DNA from: Smithellaceae bacterium
Lineage (GTDB): Bacteria > Desulfobacterota > Syntrophia > Syntrophales > Smithellaceae
Assembly: GCA_028693285.1 (NCBI GenBank)
Contig: JAQUVQ010000021.1
Location: 1 to 43,694 of the forward strand
Reading direction: 5' to 3'
DNA: 43,694 nucleotides
This document shows positions 9,465 through 17,826 of this stretch, one piece after another (the stretch's first letter is position 1; every line of letters begins with the position of its first letter). Under the pieces are notes generated by a model, which did not search any database, was not told the DNA's origin, and saw only the letters and a program-made list of their open reading frames with translations. Made by a program: the position numbers and the translations under genes.

Positions 9465-12400
9465 ATGATGAAAAGAAAATCATTGAAAATGATCGGCGCG
9501 GGATTCCTTTGGGCAGCAATGTTTTTTGCCACCGGAGCGGCCGACTGTTTTGCCCAGCAGCCGAAAGCACCGGCAAGTCCCGAAAAACCGGAAATTTTCG
9601 TGCAGTTGGGACATCGCAGCACCGATGTGAAAGCCGCCGCTTTTTCTTCCGATGGAAAATATCTCGTGACGGGAAGCGGCGACAAGACCGTTAAGCTCTG
9701 GCATCTTTCCACGGGCGCCGAAATCCGGACGTTTTCCGGCCACGAGGAAGAAGTGACGGCCGTGGCGATTTCGCCGGACGGCTCGAAAATACTCTCCGGC
9801 GATAAAAAGGGAATGATCAAACTTTGGGACGCCTTGTCCGGCAACGAGTTGCGCACCATGATTGTTCCCTGGAAAGAAAAAGAAATCTGGACGCTGCGCT
9901 TTGCGCCTGACGGAATTCGTTTTAGTATGCTGTCGGGATTTTCGTTGTCCTTCTGGGACGGCGGAACAGGGCAGGCGCTGAGAAAAATCGATAATATCCG
10001 CGGCAGTTATCTTGCCGACCGCGGCGAATCGTATCTGGCGGCAAAGATCGGCTACAAAGATGATTATGCGTTGATCAATCCGGCCAATGCGGAGGAGATT
10101 AAGAAATTTACTTATGATCATCAATGGTTTGCAAGGGCATCCTTTTCGCAGGACGGTAAATTTGTTCTTTTTATGACAGATGACTACAGTCAGAAAAAAT
10201 ATTTTTTCACGCTGCTGGATTTGACAACGGGTGAAAAAATATCTTCCTGGCAGACGGCGATTGAAAAAGACAAAAACATCTATTCAATCAATCTTCTCCG
10301 TGACGGAAAATCGGCCTTAATGTCTGGTGGGTGCGGCATAGAGCTTTGGGATGCCCGGAAGGGTAAAAGGCTGAAGGTATTGACAACCAGTTTTACCTCC
10401 ATGGTTAATCTTTCTCCGGACGGAAGATTTTTTCTTTCGACCGGTTCGCGTTATGCGCCGACGCTTTGGGATGCGGCATCATTTTCTAGTGTGCGATCCT
10501 TCCGCCAGCGGCCGCTGGCGCGGTGCAATAGCGCGCAGTACCGTCCGGATGAAAAACAGGTGCTGATCAATCGAACCGGCGCGCCGCCGGCCCTTTTGAA
10601 TTTGTCAACGGGCGGCCTGGAGAAAACCTATTCCGGATATTCGGCGGGATATTTCCGCGCCGGGGGCCGCTCTCTTTTGCTGATCGGCGAAAAAGGCGAG
10701 CGTCTCTTCCAGGATCTGGAGACCCATAAGGTTTTGAAAAAATTTCAATCCCGGTACTTCGATCTGCCGCAAGACGGAAAATATCTGGCGGAACTCATCG
10801 GCGAGCGAGGCTTCAAAGTATGGGAGACCAGAGCGGATAAAGAAATTTTAAACTATCGGGAGCCTTCCGGATCCATCAATAGCTTCACGATTTCCAGCGA
10901 TAACCGGCATCTTGTGCTGTGCGTGGACAACCGCGTCAAACTGATCGATATTGCCTCCGGGAAAGAAACGCGCTCTTTTACTGTTCCCGACACGGCAAAT
11001 ATTCACTCGGCTCAAATATCGTATGACGGCCGTTATCTTGTCGCTTTTTATCGTGACGATGTTCAGCAACCGAAAAAGCTTCGGGCGATTGTGAAGATAT
11101 GGAATCTGGAGACAAACCAGGAGATCGCGAAAATCAATAACGCCAGAAATATGCTGGGTTTTAAATTTTCGCCTGACGGCAGATCGCTGCTTGTCGGTGA
11201 CCATACCGATCGGGCCGACAGCGTCTGGCTTATTGATCTGGCGACCGGTCGAATTCAGAAAACATTGAAAGGAAACGACACAATCTGGGCAACAGCCTTT
11301 TCCGCGGATGGAAGATTCCTGGCAACCGGCGATGCCGACGGAAGCATCATGATCTGGGATGTGGCGGCGGGCAGGCGGGAAATGTTTGTCTCCGGACATA
11401 AAAACGGCGTCCGGAAAATTGATTTTTCATCTGACAATCAGCAGATTGTGTCGACCGGTGACGACGGCCCGGCCCGTATATGGGATATCGCAACCGGCAA
11501 GGAAATTGCGCAGTTCTTTTCCTTTGCCGACGGCGAATGGATTACCATTACACCGGAAGGATATTTCAACGCTTCGGCCGGCGGTGCCAAGTATCTGAAT
11601 GTGCGTCTGGGGAACCAGATTTATTCGATCGATAATTTTTATGAAACATTTTTTAACCCGGTTTACGTTGCTTCTGTCCTGCAGGGGAAAAAGGCGGAAG
11701 GGCTTGCCGATATTCGCACGGGCATTCAATCGCCGCCGGATGTCCGGATCCTCTCGCCCGCGCCCGGCGCCGTCCTGAACACCGACACCATCACCATTAA
11801 AGTCGGAGCCAAAGACACGGGCGGCGGCATCGATGAAATCCGGCTCTACCACAACGGCAAGGCGCTGGGCGACGATCGTCGGGGAGTGAAGCTCGTGGGC
11901 ACCGGCGGCGAGACCGTCAGGGATTTTCAGGTGACGCTGGTGGACGGAACCAACATTTTCCGCGCCGTGGGCTTCAGCTCCGACCGCACCGAATCCAATC
12001 CCTATGAAATGACCGTTTCGCTCAGTGCGCCTTCCAAGGATGTGTCGCTTTATGTTTTTGCCGTCGGCGTCAACCAATACCGCAATCCGGCGCTGAACCT
12101 CAACTATGCCGTGCCGGACGCCAAAGGCATTGCCGGCTTCTTCCGGCAGAAGGGTCAGCTATTCAAGAAAGTGAACATCATCGAGATTTACGATGAAAAA
12201 GCGACGAAAGACGGCATTCTTGCCGGGCTGCGCGAACTGGAGAAAACCAATCCGCAGGACGCCGTGCTGATCTATCTGGCCGGCCACGGCGAAAACGTGA
12301 AGGATGTCTGGTACTTCATCCCCCATGAGCTGGCCTATCCGGAGCGCGAAGAATATGTTCAGACCAAAGGAATATCGTCCGCGGAATTGTCCTCGGCCAT

Positions 12401-12782
12401 GAAAAATATTCGGGCGCAGAAAATCCTGCTGCTGGTCGATGCCTGCAAATCCGGCGCCGTACTGGTCGCCTTTCGGGGCTTTGAAGACCGCAAGGCGCTC
12501 TCACAGCTTTCAAGATCTACGGGAACGCATGTCGTCGCGGCATCCACCAAAGACCAGTTCGCCGCCGAGGTGAAGGACCTGGGGCACGGCGTGTTCACCT
12601 ATACTTTGCTGGAAGGTTTGAAGGGAAAGGCCGCGGGCGGCAGCGACACGGTCACGGTGCGCAAACTGATGGGCTATATTGAAGAGCAGCTTCCGGAAAT
12701 AACCAAAAAGTACAAACAGGAAGCGCAGTTCCCGGTGGTGGATTCCCGCGGAATGGATTTCCCGCTGGTGATCGTGAAATAG
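9465..12782 (+). CDS. Secreted WD40-repeat protein with C-terminal caspase (peptidase C14) domain
   Basis: 1105 aa. A signal peptide (residues 1-30: MMKRKS, hydrophobic core, FAQQ) is followed by many WD40-like blades (about residues 45-690; clearest are KTVKLWHLSTG, GMIKLWDALSG, GSIMIWDVAAG and PARIWDIATG). An Ig-like region (about 755-850) follows, and then a caspase/C14 domain (about 865-1105). Its catalytic dyad is H941 in YLAGHGEN and C994 in LLVDACKSG. WD40-caspase fusions are known in cyanobacteria and other bacteria, where the roles are mostly unproven; here an export signal places the protease outside the cytoplasm. ATG 9465 (followed by a second ATG) sits 9 nt after AGGAG. It stands alone between a ZIP transporter and a convergent hairpin. 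Targets are unknown. Confidence 0.88.
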   Translation: MMKRKSLKMIGAGFLWAAMFFATGAADCFAQQPKAPASPEKPEIFVQLGHRSTDVKAAAFSSDGKYLVTGSGDKTVKLWHLSTGAEIRTFSGHEEEVTAVAISPDGSKILSGDKKGMIKLWDALSGNELRTMIVPWKEKEIWTLRFAPDGIRFSMLSGFSLSFWDGGTGQALRKIDNIRGSYLADRGESYLAAKIGYKDDYALINPANAEEIKKFTYDHQWFARASFSQDGKFVLFMTDDYSQKKYFFTLLDLTTGEKISSWQTAIEKDKNIYSINLLRDGKSALMSGGCGIELWDARKGKRLKVLTTSFTSMVNLSPDGRFFLSTGSRYAPTLWDAASFSSVRSFRQRPLARCNSAQYRPDEKQVLINRTGAPPALLNLSTGGLEKTYSGYSAGYFRAGGRSLLLIGEKGERLFQDLETHKVLKKFQSRYFDLPQDGKYLAELIGERGFKVWETRADKEILNYREPSGSINSFTISSDNRHLVLCVDNRVKLIDIASGKETRSFTVPDTANIHSAQISYDGRYLVAFYRDDVQQPKKLRAIVKIWNLETNQEIAKINNARNMLGFKFSPDGRSLLVGDHTDRADSVWLIDLATGRIQKTLKGNDTIWATAFSADGRFLATGDADGSIMIWDVAAGRREMFVSGHKNGVRKIDFSSDNQQIVSTGDDGPARIWDIATGKEIAQFFSFADGEWITITPEGYFNASAGGAKYLNVRLGNQIYSIDNFYETFFNPVYVASVLQGKKAEGLADIRTGIQSPPDVRILSPAPGAVLNTDTITIKVGAKDTGGGIDEIRLYHNGKALGDDRRGVKLVGTGGETVRDFQVTLVDGTNIFRAVGFSSDRTESNPYEMTVSLSAPSKDVSLYVFAVGVNQYRNPALNLNYAVPDAKGIAGFFRQKGQLFKKVNIIEIYDEKATKDGILAGLRELEKTNPQDAVLIYLAGHGENVKDVWYFIPHELAYPEREEYVQTKGISSAELSSAMKNIRAQKILLLVDACKSGAVLVAFRGFEDRKALSQLSRSTGTHVVAASTKDQFAAEVKDLGHGVFTYTLLEGLKGKAAGGSDTVTVRKLMGYIEEQLPEITKKYKQEAQFPVVDSRGMDFPLVIVK

Positions 12783-12794
12783 AAGCACGCCGAA

Positions 12795-12855
12795 GCACTG
12801 AAAATGAATTTGGTTTACCCGCCTTATCCGAAAGCGGGCAACCTTTATTCAGTGC
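12795..12855. terminator. Long imperfect hairpin between convergent genes
   Basis: Outer arms GCACTGAA/TTCAGTGC and inner arms CCCGC/GCGGG make an interrupted stem over 61 nt, located between the stop of the WD40-caspase gene and the end of the convergent minus-strand gene. Position suggests a bidirectional terminator; there is no long T run on either side. Confidence 0.5.
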
Positions 12856-12897
12856 AGACGACACCTATCGTGCCCTTCTCTTCTGCCGTCCGGAATC

Positions 12898-13326
12898 CTA
12901 TTTATTTTTTTTGTCTTTCTTAGCCTTGCTTTTCCCCTTGCCCTTCGGACCGTAAAGATCATCTCCTCGTTTGAGGGCATGAAATTCCTTTGAGCCGGGT
13001 TTGATGCCCAGGCTTTTGGCCAGCGCTCCCCATCCCTTCCCCTTGTTTGCCTTGTACTGCCCGGTGACGTCGTCGATCGGCTTTCCCGACATTTCCCCCA
13101 GGCGCAGCGCAACGTAGGCATCCGCCGGTTTGGGAAAATTGCTGAGAACGGCGTTCACCTGCGCATCGCCGATATTAAAGCGCGTGGCAAGCCGGGCGTG
13201 GAATCCGGACGGATCCGCCTGTGCCTGAATGTTGAAATTCGGCATCCAGTCAAAATCCGCCGCCGGAAGCTGAACGGGAAGCAGCACCAACATCACCAAA
13301 AACGCAAAAAACATTTTTCTTTTCAT
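12898..13326 (-). CDS. Small secreted protein with lysine-rich tail, function unknown
   Basis: 142 aa from ATG 13326, which has GGGAGGG 4 nt upstream; an ATG 33 nt earlier has none. A signal peptide (residues 1-23: MKRKMFFAFLVMLVLL to PAADF) precedes a compact region with GKPIDDVTGQYKAN and GWGALAKSLGIKPGSKEF. The last 25 residues are almost all Lys/Gly/Asp (KGKGKSKAKKDKKNK). I do not recognise a named family. It lies 32 nt after another Lys-rich gene and probably shares its transcript. The basic tail could bind nucleic acid, lipopolysaccharide or cell-wall polymers (inference). Confidence 0.75.
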   Translation of the reverse strand: MKRKMFFAFLVMLVLLPVQLPAADFDWMPNFNIQAQADPSGFHARLATRFNIGDAQVNAVLSNFPKPADAYVALRLGEMSGKPIDDVTGQYKANKGKGWGALAKSLGIKPGSKEFHALKRGDDLYGPKGKGKSKAKKDKKNK

Positions 13327-13358
13327 GTTGCCCTCCCATAGATTTTGTTTTGGCGGCA

Positions 13359-13751
13359 TTATTCCGCCGGAGCGTCTTCTTTCTTTTTCTTTGGTTTCTT
13401 CGGGGCTTCTCCTTCGGCCGGAGCCGCCTTCTTTTTGGATTCCTTCTCCGCCGGGGCGGCTTTCTTCTTTGCCTTCCCTTCTTTTTCCGGCGCGGCCGGG
13501 GCTTCCCTGGGTGCATCCTTTTCCGCCAGTTTCCTGGCCTTGGCCTGTTTCAATATTTCGATTTTTGCAATGTTTTTATCAAAGGCGGCAATGCGGATGT
13601 CCGTTTCACGAATTTGCGATCTCAGATTTTTTACCATAGGGTCTTTTTCTTTGGCGGCCCCGAGCGCTTCCAATTTCTGAAGCCGAAGCTCCAGTTTCTT
13701 TTCCAGTATCCGGCGCTGTTCCATTCTGACTTCCCTGCTTTTTGATGCCAT
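13359..13751 (-). CDS. Coiled-coil protein with Lys/Ala/Pro-rich tail, function unknown
   Basis: 130 aa. Residues 5-80 are a highly charged helical region with heptad-like Leu/Ile spacing (RILEKKLELRLQKLEAL; QIRETDIRIAAFDKNIAKIE). Residues 80-130 are a low-complexity Lys/Ala/Pro/Glu tail with repeated KKKAAPAE units, reminiscent of histone H1-like tails. No signal peptide. ATG 13751 is preceded by GGAGG. It is followed after 32 nt by the small secreted basic protein. Its composition is conserved in style but not diagnostic; function is not assigned. Confidence 0.72.
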   Translation of the reverse strand: MASKSREVRMEQRRILEKKLELRLQKLEALGAAKEKDPMVKNLRSQIRETDIRIAAFDKNIAKIEILKQAKARKLAEKDAPREAPAAPEKEGKAKKKAAPAEKESKKKAAPAEGEAPKKPKKKKEDAPAE

Positions 13752-13871
13752 CTTATCCTCCCTTGAAAATAGATAAATAATCTCGATTTGCCGGGGAAAG
13801 TAGCAATATTTTCACCAGAAAGCCACCATTTTTTAAAGAACCGTCCCGGCTTTCGTCTCTTCCCGTCCCGG

Positions 13872-15029
13872 TTATTTCCTCCTGAGCAGGCCGACGGTTT
13901 CAACATGCTCGGTTTGCGAAAACATATCAAGGGGTTGAAGACTTTGCAGAACGTATCCGTTGGCGGTCAGGTATTTGACGTCCCGAGCCTGCGTGGCCGG
14001 ATTGCAGGAAACATAAATGATATCCCGGCATTTTATCCCGCATATGGCGTTCAGCGCCTTTGAATCCAGGCCGGCGCGCGGGGGATCCAGCACAATGAGA
14101 TCAACCGCATCCAGCCTTTCGGCCATGCGGTTTAAGTGCTCCCCGATGTCGGCGCAGATGAACTCCGCGTTTCTTATTCCGTTTCTTTCGGCATTTTCCC
14201 GCGCGCACTGAACGGACTTTTCATGAATTTCAACGCCTGTCAGCCGTTCGGCGCTTTGCGCCAGAAAGATGGAAAAAAGCCCCGACCCGCAGCAGGCATC
14301 CAGAATGGACGCCCTTTTTTCCAGGCCGGCAAGGCGGCGCACTTCGTCCACCATGGCATCGGTCAGATACAAATTGGTCTGAAAGAATCCCGAGAGCGGG
14401 ATCAGAAATTCCCGGTCCTTCACGGTTCTCACAATAGCATCGCCCGCGCGGCTTGACGGATTGGCCCAGAAAATCAGATCGCCGCCATCCGATTCAAAGC
14501 GTCCCCGGGATCTTGCCTCGATGATCTGCCGATTGATGGACTCATGCATGATCTCGCAGCGTTCAATGTCCACCAGCTTTCCGCCTGTGATGTCCATGAA
14601 TCCCAGGCGAAAGCCTTCCCGTGATTTGGCAGCGTGCAGTTCGGCCTTTCCCCTGTAAGCATAGGCGCGCGGCGACGCGATGACTTTTTCAACCGGCGGG
14701 TCCGGCAATTTGCCGATTTTTACAAAAGCCTCCCGCACCTGGGCCTGCTTGATGTTCAACTGATGATGGTAAGCGATGTGCTGATAGGAGCAGCCGCCGC
14801 ACCGGCCGAAGCAACGGCAGAGCGGCTCCGCTCTCTGCGGCGAGGGCGCTACGATGCCCAGCAGACGCCCCCGGGCGAAATTTTTCCTGCGCTCAACGAT
14901 TTCAATGTCCGCAATGTCCCCCGCTGCTGTAAACGGCACAAAAATCACCAGACCGCCGGCCCGCCCGACGCCGGATCCGCCAAAGGCGACAGATTGAATG
15001 TTCAAACGGCAGCGTTCTCCGATGCTCAT
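13872..15029 (-). CDS. rlmD: 23S rRNA (uracil-C5) methyltransferase, RlmD/TrmA family
   Basis: 385 aa. An N-terminal TRAM-like domain (residues 1-55) is followed by four Cys for a [4Fe-4S] cluster around CRCFGRCGGCSYQH. The C-terminal Rossmann methyltransferase domain has the SAM-binding ILDACCGSGLFSIFLA, the motif LIVLDPPRAGLD, the catalytic Cys in YVSCNPATQARD, and the general base Glu in EHVETVGLL. It should methylate C5 of a uridine in 23S rRNA using SAM; which uridine (RlmD or RlmC type) cannot be decided from sequence alone. ATG 15029 is used because AGGAGG sits 3 nt upstream; an extension upstream in frame has no such site. Confidence 0.9.
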   Translation of the reverse strand: MSIGERCRLNIQSVAFGGSGVGRAGGLVIFVPFTAAGDIADIEIVERRKNFARGRLLGIVAPSPQRAEPLCRCFGRCGGCSYQHIAYHHQLNIKQAQVREAFVKIGKLPDPPVEKVIASPRAYAYRGKAELHAAKSREGFRLGFMDITGGKLVDIERCEIMHESINRQIIEARSRGRFESDGGDLIFWANPSSRAGDAIVRTVKDREFLIPLSGFFQTNLYLTDAMVDEVRRLAGLEKRASILDACCGSGLFSIFLAQSAERLTGVEIHEKSVQCARENAERNGIRNAEFICADIGEHLNRMAERLDAVDLIVLDPPRAGLDSKALNAICGIKCRDIIYVSCNPATQARDVKYLTANGYVLQSLQPLDMFSQTEHVETVGLLRRK

Positions 15030-15156
15030 GATCCTCCTGACGCCCGGCACTATCCTATATTGCGGGGCGGGAGTCAACCGCGCGGACGCATTTTTCTTTA
15101 CAACTCTTTTTTTTGTTGTTAAGGATTCCCTCCACAAAAACGAGAAGGAACTCACG

Positions 15157-15996
15157 ATGTCCGCTCAAAGAAACTCCATACTCTGCCCGAACTGCCGCAA
15201 GCTGATCAGTCTGGATGAACCGGCCTGCCCCTACTGCGGACTGGTGCGTCCCGGCCTGCACGAAACGGCCGGAAAACTGCGGGGCATCCTTTTCGCGTTT
15301 GAGCCGGTGCAGACGATCCTGTACGTAAACATCGCTTTCTTTGTCCTTGCACTTCTGCTGGATCTGCGGGGCATTTTTACGGGCGGCAGTCCGCTGGCGT
15401 TTCTTTCGCCTTCCCAGCAAAGCCTGCTGGCGCTCGGGGCCAGCGGCGCCATTCCCGTCATTTATTACCACAACCTCTGGAGCATTGTTTCCGCCTCGTT
15501 TCTGCACGGGGGCATTCTGCACATCGTTTTCAACATGATGGCACTCTACCAGCTCGGCCCCTTCGTGCTGCGTGAATTCGGGCTCCACCGTTTCGCCTGC
15601 ATTTACATTCTGTCCGGCGTCGCCGGTTTTGCCGTTTCGGTGCTGGCAGGCGTGCAGTTCACCATCGGCGCGTCCGCTTCCGTCTGCGGGCTGATCGGCG
15701 CGATCATTTATTTCGGGAAAAGCCGCGGAGGCTCTTACGGAGAGGCCATTTTCAAACAGGCGCTGGGCTGGGTTGTGGGGCTGATCATCTTCGGATTTCT
15801 CTTCAGCGGCATCAACAACTGGGCGCACGGCGGCGGCCTTCTTACGGGCCTGCTTTTGTCCTTCGCGCTGGGCTACAGCGACCAGAAGCCGGAAAGCGCC
15901 TGGAGCAAAATTCTTGCATACGCCTGCGTGCTGATCACCGCGGCCGTTCTGCTCTGGGCGGCGGGGTCGTCGTTGTTTTACAAATTCTTAACGTAA
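15157..15996 (+). CDS. Rhomboid family intramembrane serine protease with N-terminal zinc ribbon
   Basis: 279 aa. The N-terminus has C10xxC13 and C24xxC27, a zinc-ribbon-like knuckle. Seven or so membrane helices follow. The catalytic Ser lies in TIGASASVCGLIG and the catalytic His in NNWAHGGGLLTG; a conserved HGGILHIVFNM in helix 2 and an Asn precede them, as in GlpG-type rhomboids. It should cleave membrane proteins within the lipid bilayer. ATG 15157 follows AAGGA at 8 nt; reading frames starting earlier overlap the divergent rlmD gene and lack a ribosome site. The zinc ribbon may recruit substrates (inference). Confidence 0.9.
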   Translation: MSAQRNSILCPNCRKLISLDEPACPYCGLVRPGLHETAGKLRGILFAFEPVQTILYVNIAFFVLALLLDLRGIFTGGSPLAFLSPSQQSLLALGASGAIPVIYYHNLWSIVSASFLHGGILHIVFNMMALYQLGPFVLREFGLHRFACIYILSGVAGFAVSVLAGVQFTIGASASVCGLIGAIIYFGKSRGGSYGEAIFKQALGWVVGLIIFGFLFSGINNWAHGGGLLTGLLLSFALGYSDQKPESAWSKILAYACVLITAAVLLWAAGSSLFYKFLT

Positions 15997-16059
15997 GCTG
16001 AAAGCGCCATGTCCTCTGCTTCATCCGGCGGACACGGCCGATCGCCAGGAGGGAAATTC

Positions 16060-16455
16060 ATGAAAAGAAATCTTTGCGCGCTGATCGTTTTGGTTTTTCT
16101 GCTGTCCGGTTGCGACGCCGCCATGGTCATGGGTGGAAAAGTCATGGGCGTCAGCTCCGGAAGATTCATCTATCAGGACGGCTACCTCTCCACGCAGTAC
16201 AAGGCCGGCGTGGACCAGGTATGGCAGGCTTGTGAAAAAACCGTAGTGGAGCTGAAAGGCGGCAAGATCGAAAAGGACCGCAAAATTGCCGGCGGGTCGA
16301 TCAAGGCCGTCATCTCGGATGAAAAGGTGCACATTCTGGTCGAATACGTCGAAAAGAATGTGACCAATGTGTCCGTGATGTGCGGCATCGGCGGCAGCAA
16401 CATTGCTTCGCGGATGCTCCAGGACAGGATCGCCGCCAATATCGTAAAGCCCTGA
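16060..16455 (+). CDS. Small lipoprotein, DUF3568-like
   Basis: 131 aa. A lipoprotein signal peptide with lipobox LLSGC (Cys19) is followed by a hydrophobic patch (AAMVMGGKVMG) and a mixed alpha/beta domain: SSGRFIYQDGYLSTQY, VDQVWQACEKTV, and GGSIKAVISDEKVHILVEYV. This pattern resembles the DUF3568 family of short lipoproteins seen in Desulfobacterota. The C-terminal SNIASRMLQDRIAANI matches the family end. ATG 16060 follows AGGAGG by 7 nt; the earlier in-frame ATG lacks one. Function unknown; likely anchored in the outer or inner membrane facing the periplasm. Confidence 0.8.
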   Translation: MKRNLCALIVLVFLLSGCDAAMVMGGKVMGVSSGRFIYQDGYLSTQYKAGVDQVWQACEKTVVELKGGKIEKDRKIAGGSIKAVISDEKVHILVEYVEKNVTNVSVMCGIGGSNIASRMLQDRIAANIVKP

Positions 16456-16466
16456 CGAAGCGTGAA

Positions 16467-16506
16467 GGCATGCAGGCAAAGCGGCGCCGTTTGCGCCCGT
16501 CATGCC
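16467..16506. terminator. Hairpin between convergent lipoprotein and rlmI genes
   Basis: Outer arms GGCATG (16467-16472) and CATGCC (16501-16506) enclose a GC-rich near-palindrome (16476-16494). It lies between two convergent stop codons and overlaps the last codons of rlmI. It is probably a shared terminator, though no T run is present. Confidence 0.45.
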
Positions 16507-17693
16507 GCTTTTCTCAGCAGCAGTCCTTTCAGATACCGGCCTTCGGGATGGCCCGCGGCCAGCGGATGATCCGGCCCCGCTTCCAGGCGGGCCAGCAGTT
16601 GCAGGTCGGCCTGCGCGTCGCGCGCAGCGCCCAGAACAATCTTGCCGAATAATTCTTCTTCGATGAAATTGGAGCAGGAAAAAGTTGCCAGCATTCCACC
16701 CGGCGACAGATGCCGGATGGCCTGCATATTGATTTCCTTGTAGCCGCGGGAGGCTTTGGTGACATCTCTTTTGGTCTTGGCAAACGCGGGCGGATCGAGA
16801 ATGATCAGATCGAAACATTCCCGCAGATTGCGCAGATAGTCAAAGACATCCCCCTCGATGACCGGGTGGTCTTCCGGGTTGCAGTTGTTGAGGCGCAGAT
16901 GCTCCGCGGCCGCCGCGCAGGCGGACTTGGAAATGTCCAGAGAAACTACTTTTTTGGCCCCGCCCCCGGCGGCGTAAACGGAAAACGCGCCGGTGTAGCA
17001 AAAGCAGTTCAGCACCGTCCTGCCCCGGGCCAGGGAACCGATTCTCTCCCGGTTGACGCGCTGGTCGAGGAAAAAGCCGGTTTTCTGGCCGCAAATAAAA
17101 TCCACGTCAAACCGGTAGCCGTTTTCCGTCACGCGCGCGGCGCTTTCCTGACCAGGTCCGTGGAGAAACCCCCTGCGCTCCGACAGGCCTTCCAGTCCGC
17201 GCGAGCGCCCGGCGCTTTGTTCGTAGATGCGTTCCGGTTTCAGGTGGAAAAGCAGGGCGTCCAGAATCGCATGCTTCTGCAGCTCCATCCCGGCCGTCGT
17301 GACGGACAAAACCAGCGTGTTGTTGTAAACATCCACAATCAGGCCGGGAAAGCCGTCGCCTTCGGCATTGATCAGGCGATAGCAGCTCGTCCCCTCGCCG
17401 ATGATTCGCCTGCGCAATTCCAGTGCGTCCAGAACTCTCCGGTTCCAGAAGGATGCATCGACGGCGGCGGCCGTGTCGCGGCTGACCAAACGGAAGGAAA
17501 TATCCGTGCGGCTGTTGAAAAATCCCAGGGCCAGCGCCTGTCCGCGGGAATCCCTGGCCAGGACAATATCGCCATCGGACGGGTTTCCGCGTATTTTGGC
17601 GACCGCGCCCGAAAAAACCCAGGGATGGCCGCGCAAAAGCGCCGCCTCCCTGCCGCCTTTCAAAATGATTTCAGGGTAATTTATTTTTATCAT
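16500..17693 (-). CDS. rlmI: Class I rRNA large-subunit methyltransferase, RlmI-like
   Basis: 397 aa. An N-terminal PUA domain (residues 1-75: LRGHPWVFSGAVAKI) is followed by the EEHEEDxxP-like central domain and a Rossmann methyltransferase domain. The SAM site is TVLNCFCYTGAFSVYAA, and motif IV is LIILDPPAFAKTK. The end has LATFSCSNFI, the FSCS segment typical of RlmI/YccW cytosine-C5 methyltransferases. It should methylate a cytosine of 23S rRNA (C1962 in E. coli). Not part of an operon; divergent from manC and convergent with the lipoprotein gene. Confidence 0.9.
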   Translation of the reverse strand: MIKINYPEIILKGGREAALLRGHPWVFSGAVAKIRGNPSDGDIVLARDSRGQALALGFFNSRTDISFRLVSRDTAAAVDASFWNRRVLDALELRRRIIGEGTSCYRLINAEGDGFPGLIVDVYNNTLVLSVTTAGMELQKHAILDALLFHLKPERIYEQSAGRSRGLEGLSERRGFLHGPGQESAARVTENGYRFDVDFICGQKTGFFLDQRVNRERIGSLARGRTVLNCFCYTGAFSVYAAGGGAKKVVSLDISKSACAAAAEHLRLNNCNPEDHPVIEGDVFDYLRNLRECFDLIILDPPAFAKTKRDVTKASRGYKEINMQAIRHLSPGGMLATFSCSNFIEEELFGKIVLGAARDAQADLQLLARLEAGPDHPLAAGHPEGRYLKGLLLRKAA

Positions 17694-17713
17694 GAGGATT
17701 CATTAGCGTTTCG

Positions 17714-17731
17714 GGCTTGAATTTGCAAGCC
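17714..17731. promoter_or_regulatory. Small inverted repeat in the rlmI-manC divergent region
   Basis: GGCTTG-aatttg-CAAGCC is a perfect 6-6-6 inverted repeat just upstream of a TATTAT at 17738-17743, a possible -10 for manC. It could be an operator, but no regulator is linked to it. The whole divergent gap is 133 nt. Confidence 0.3.
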
Positions 17732-17826
17732 GGTTCGTATTATACAGCCTCCGAAGGGGCGTCCCCGCGCGCAAAGGATCGGCGCCCGCATCGCCAAAAA
17801 AATAAATGAATAACAGGAGCATCCGC

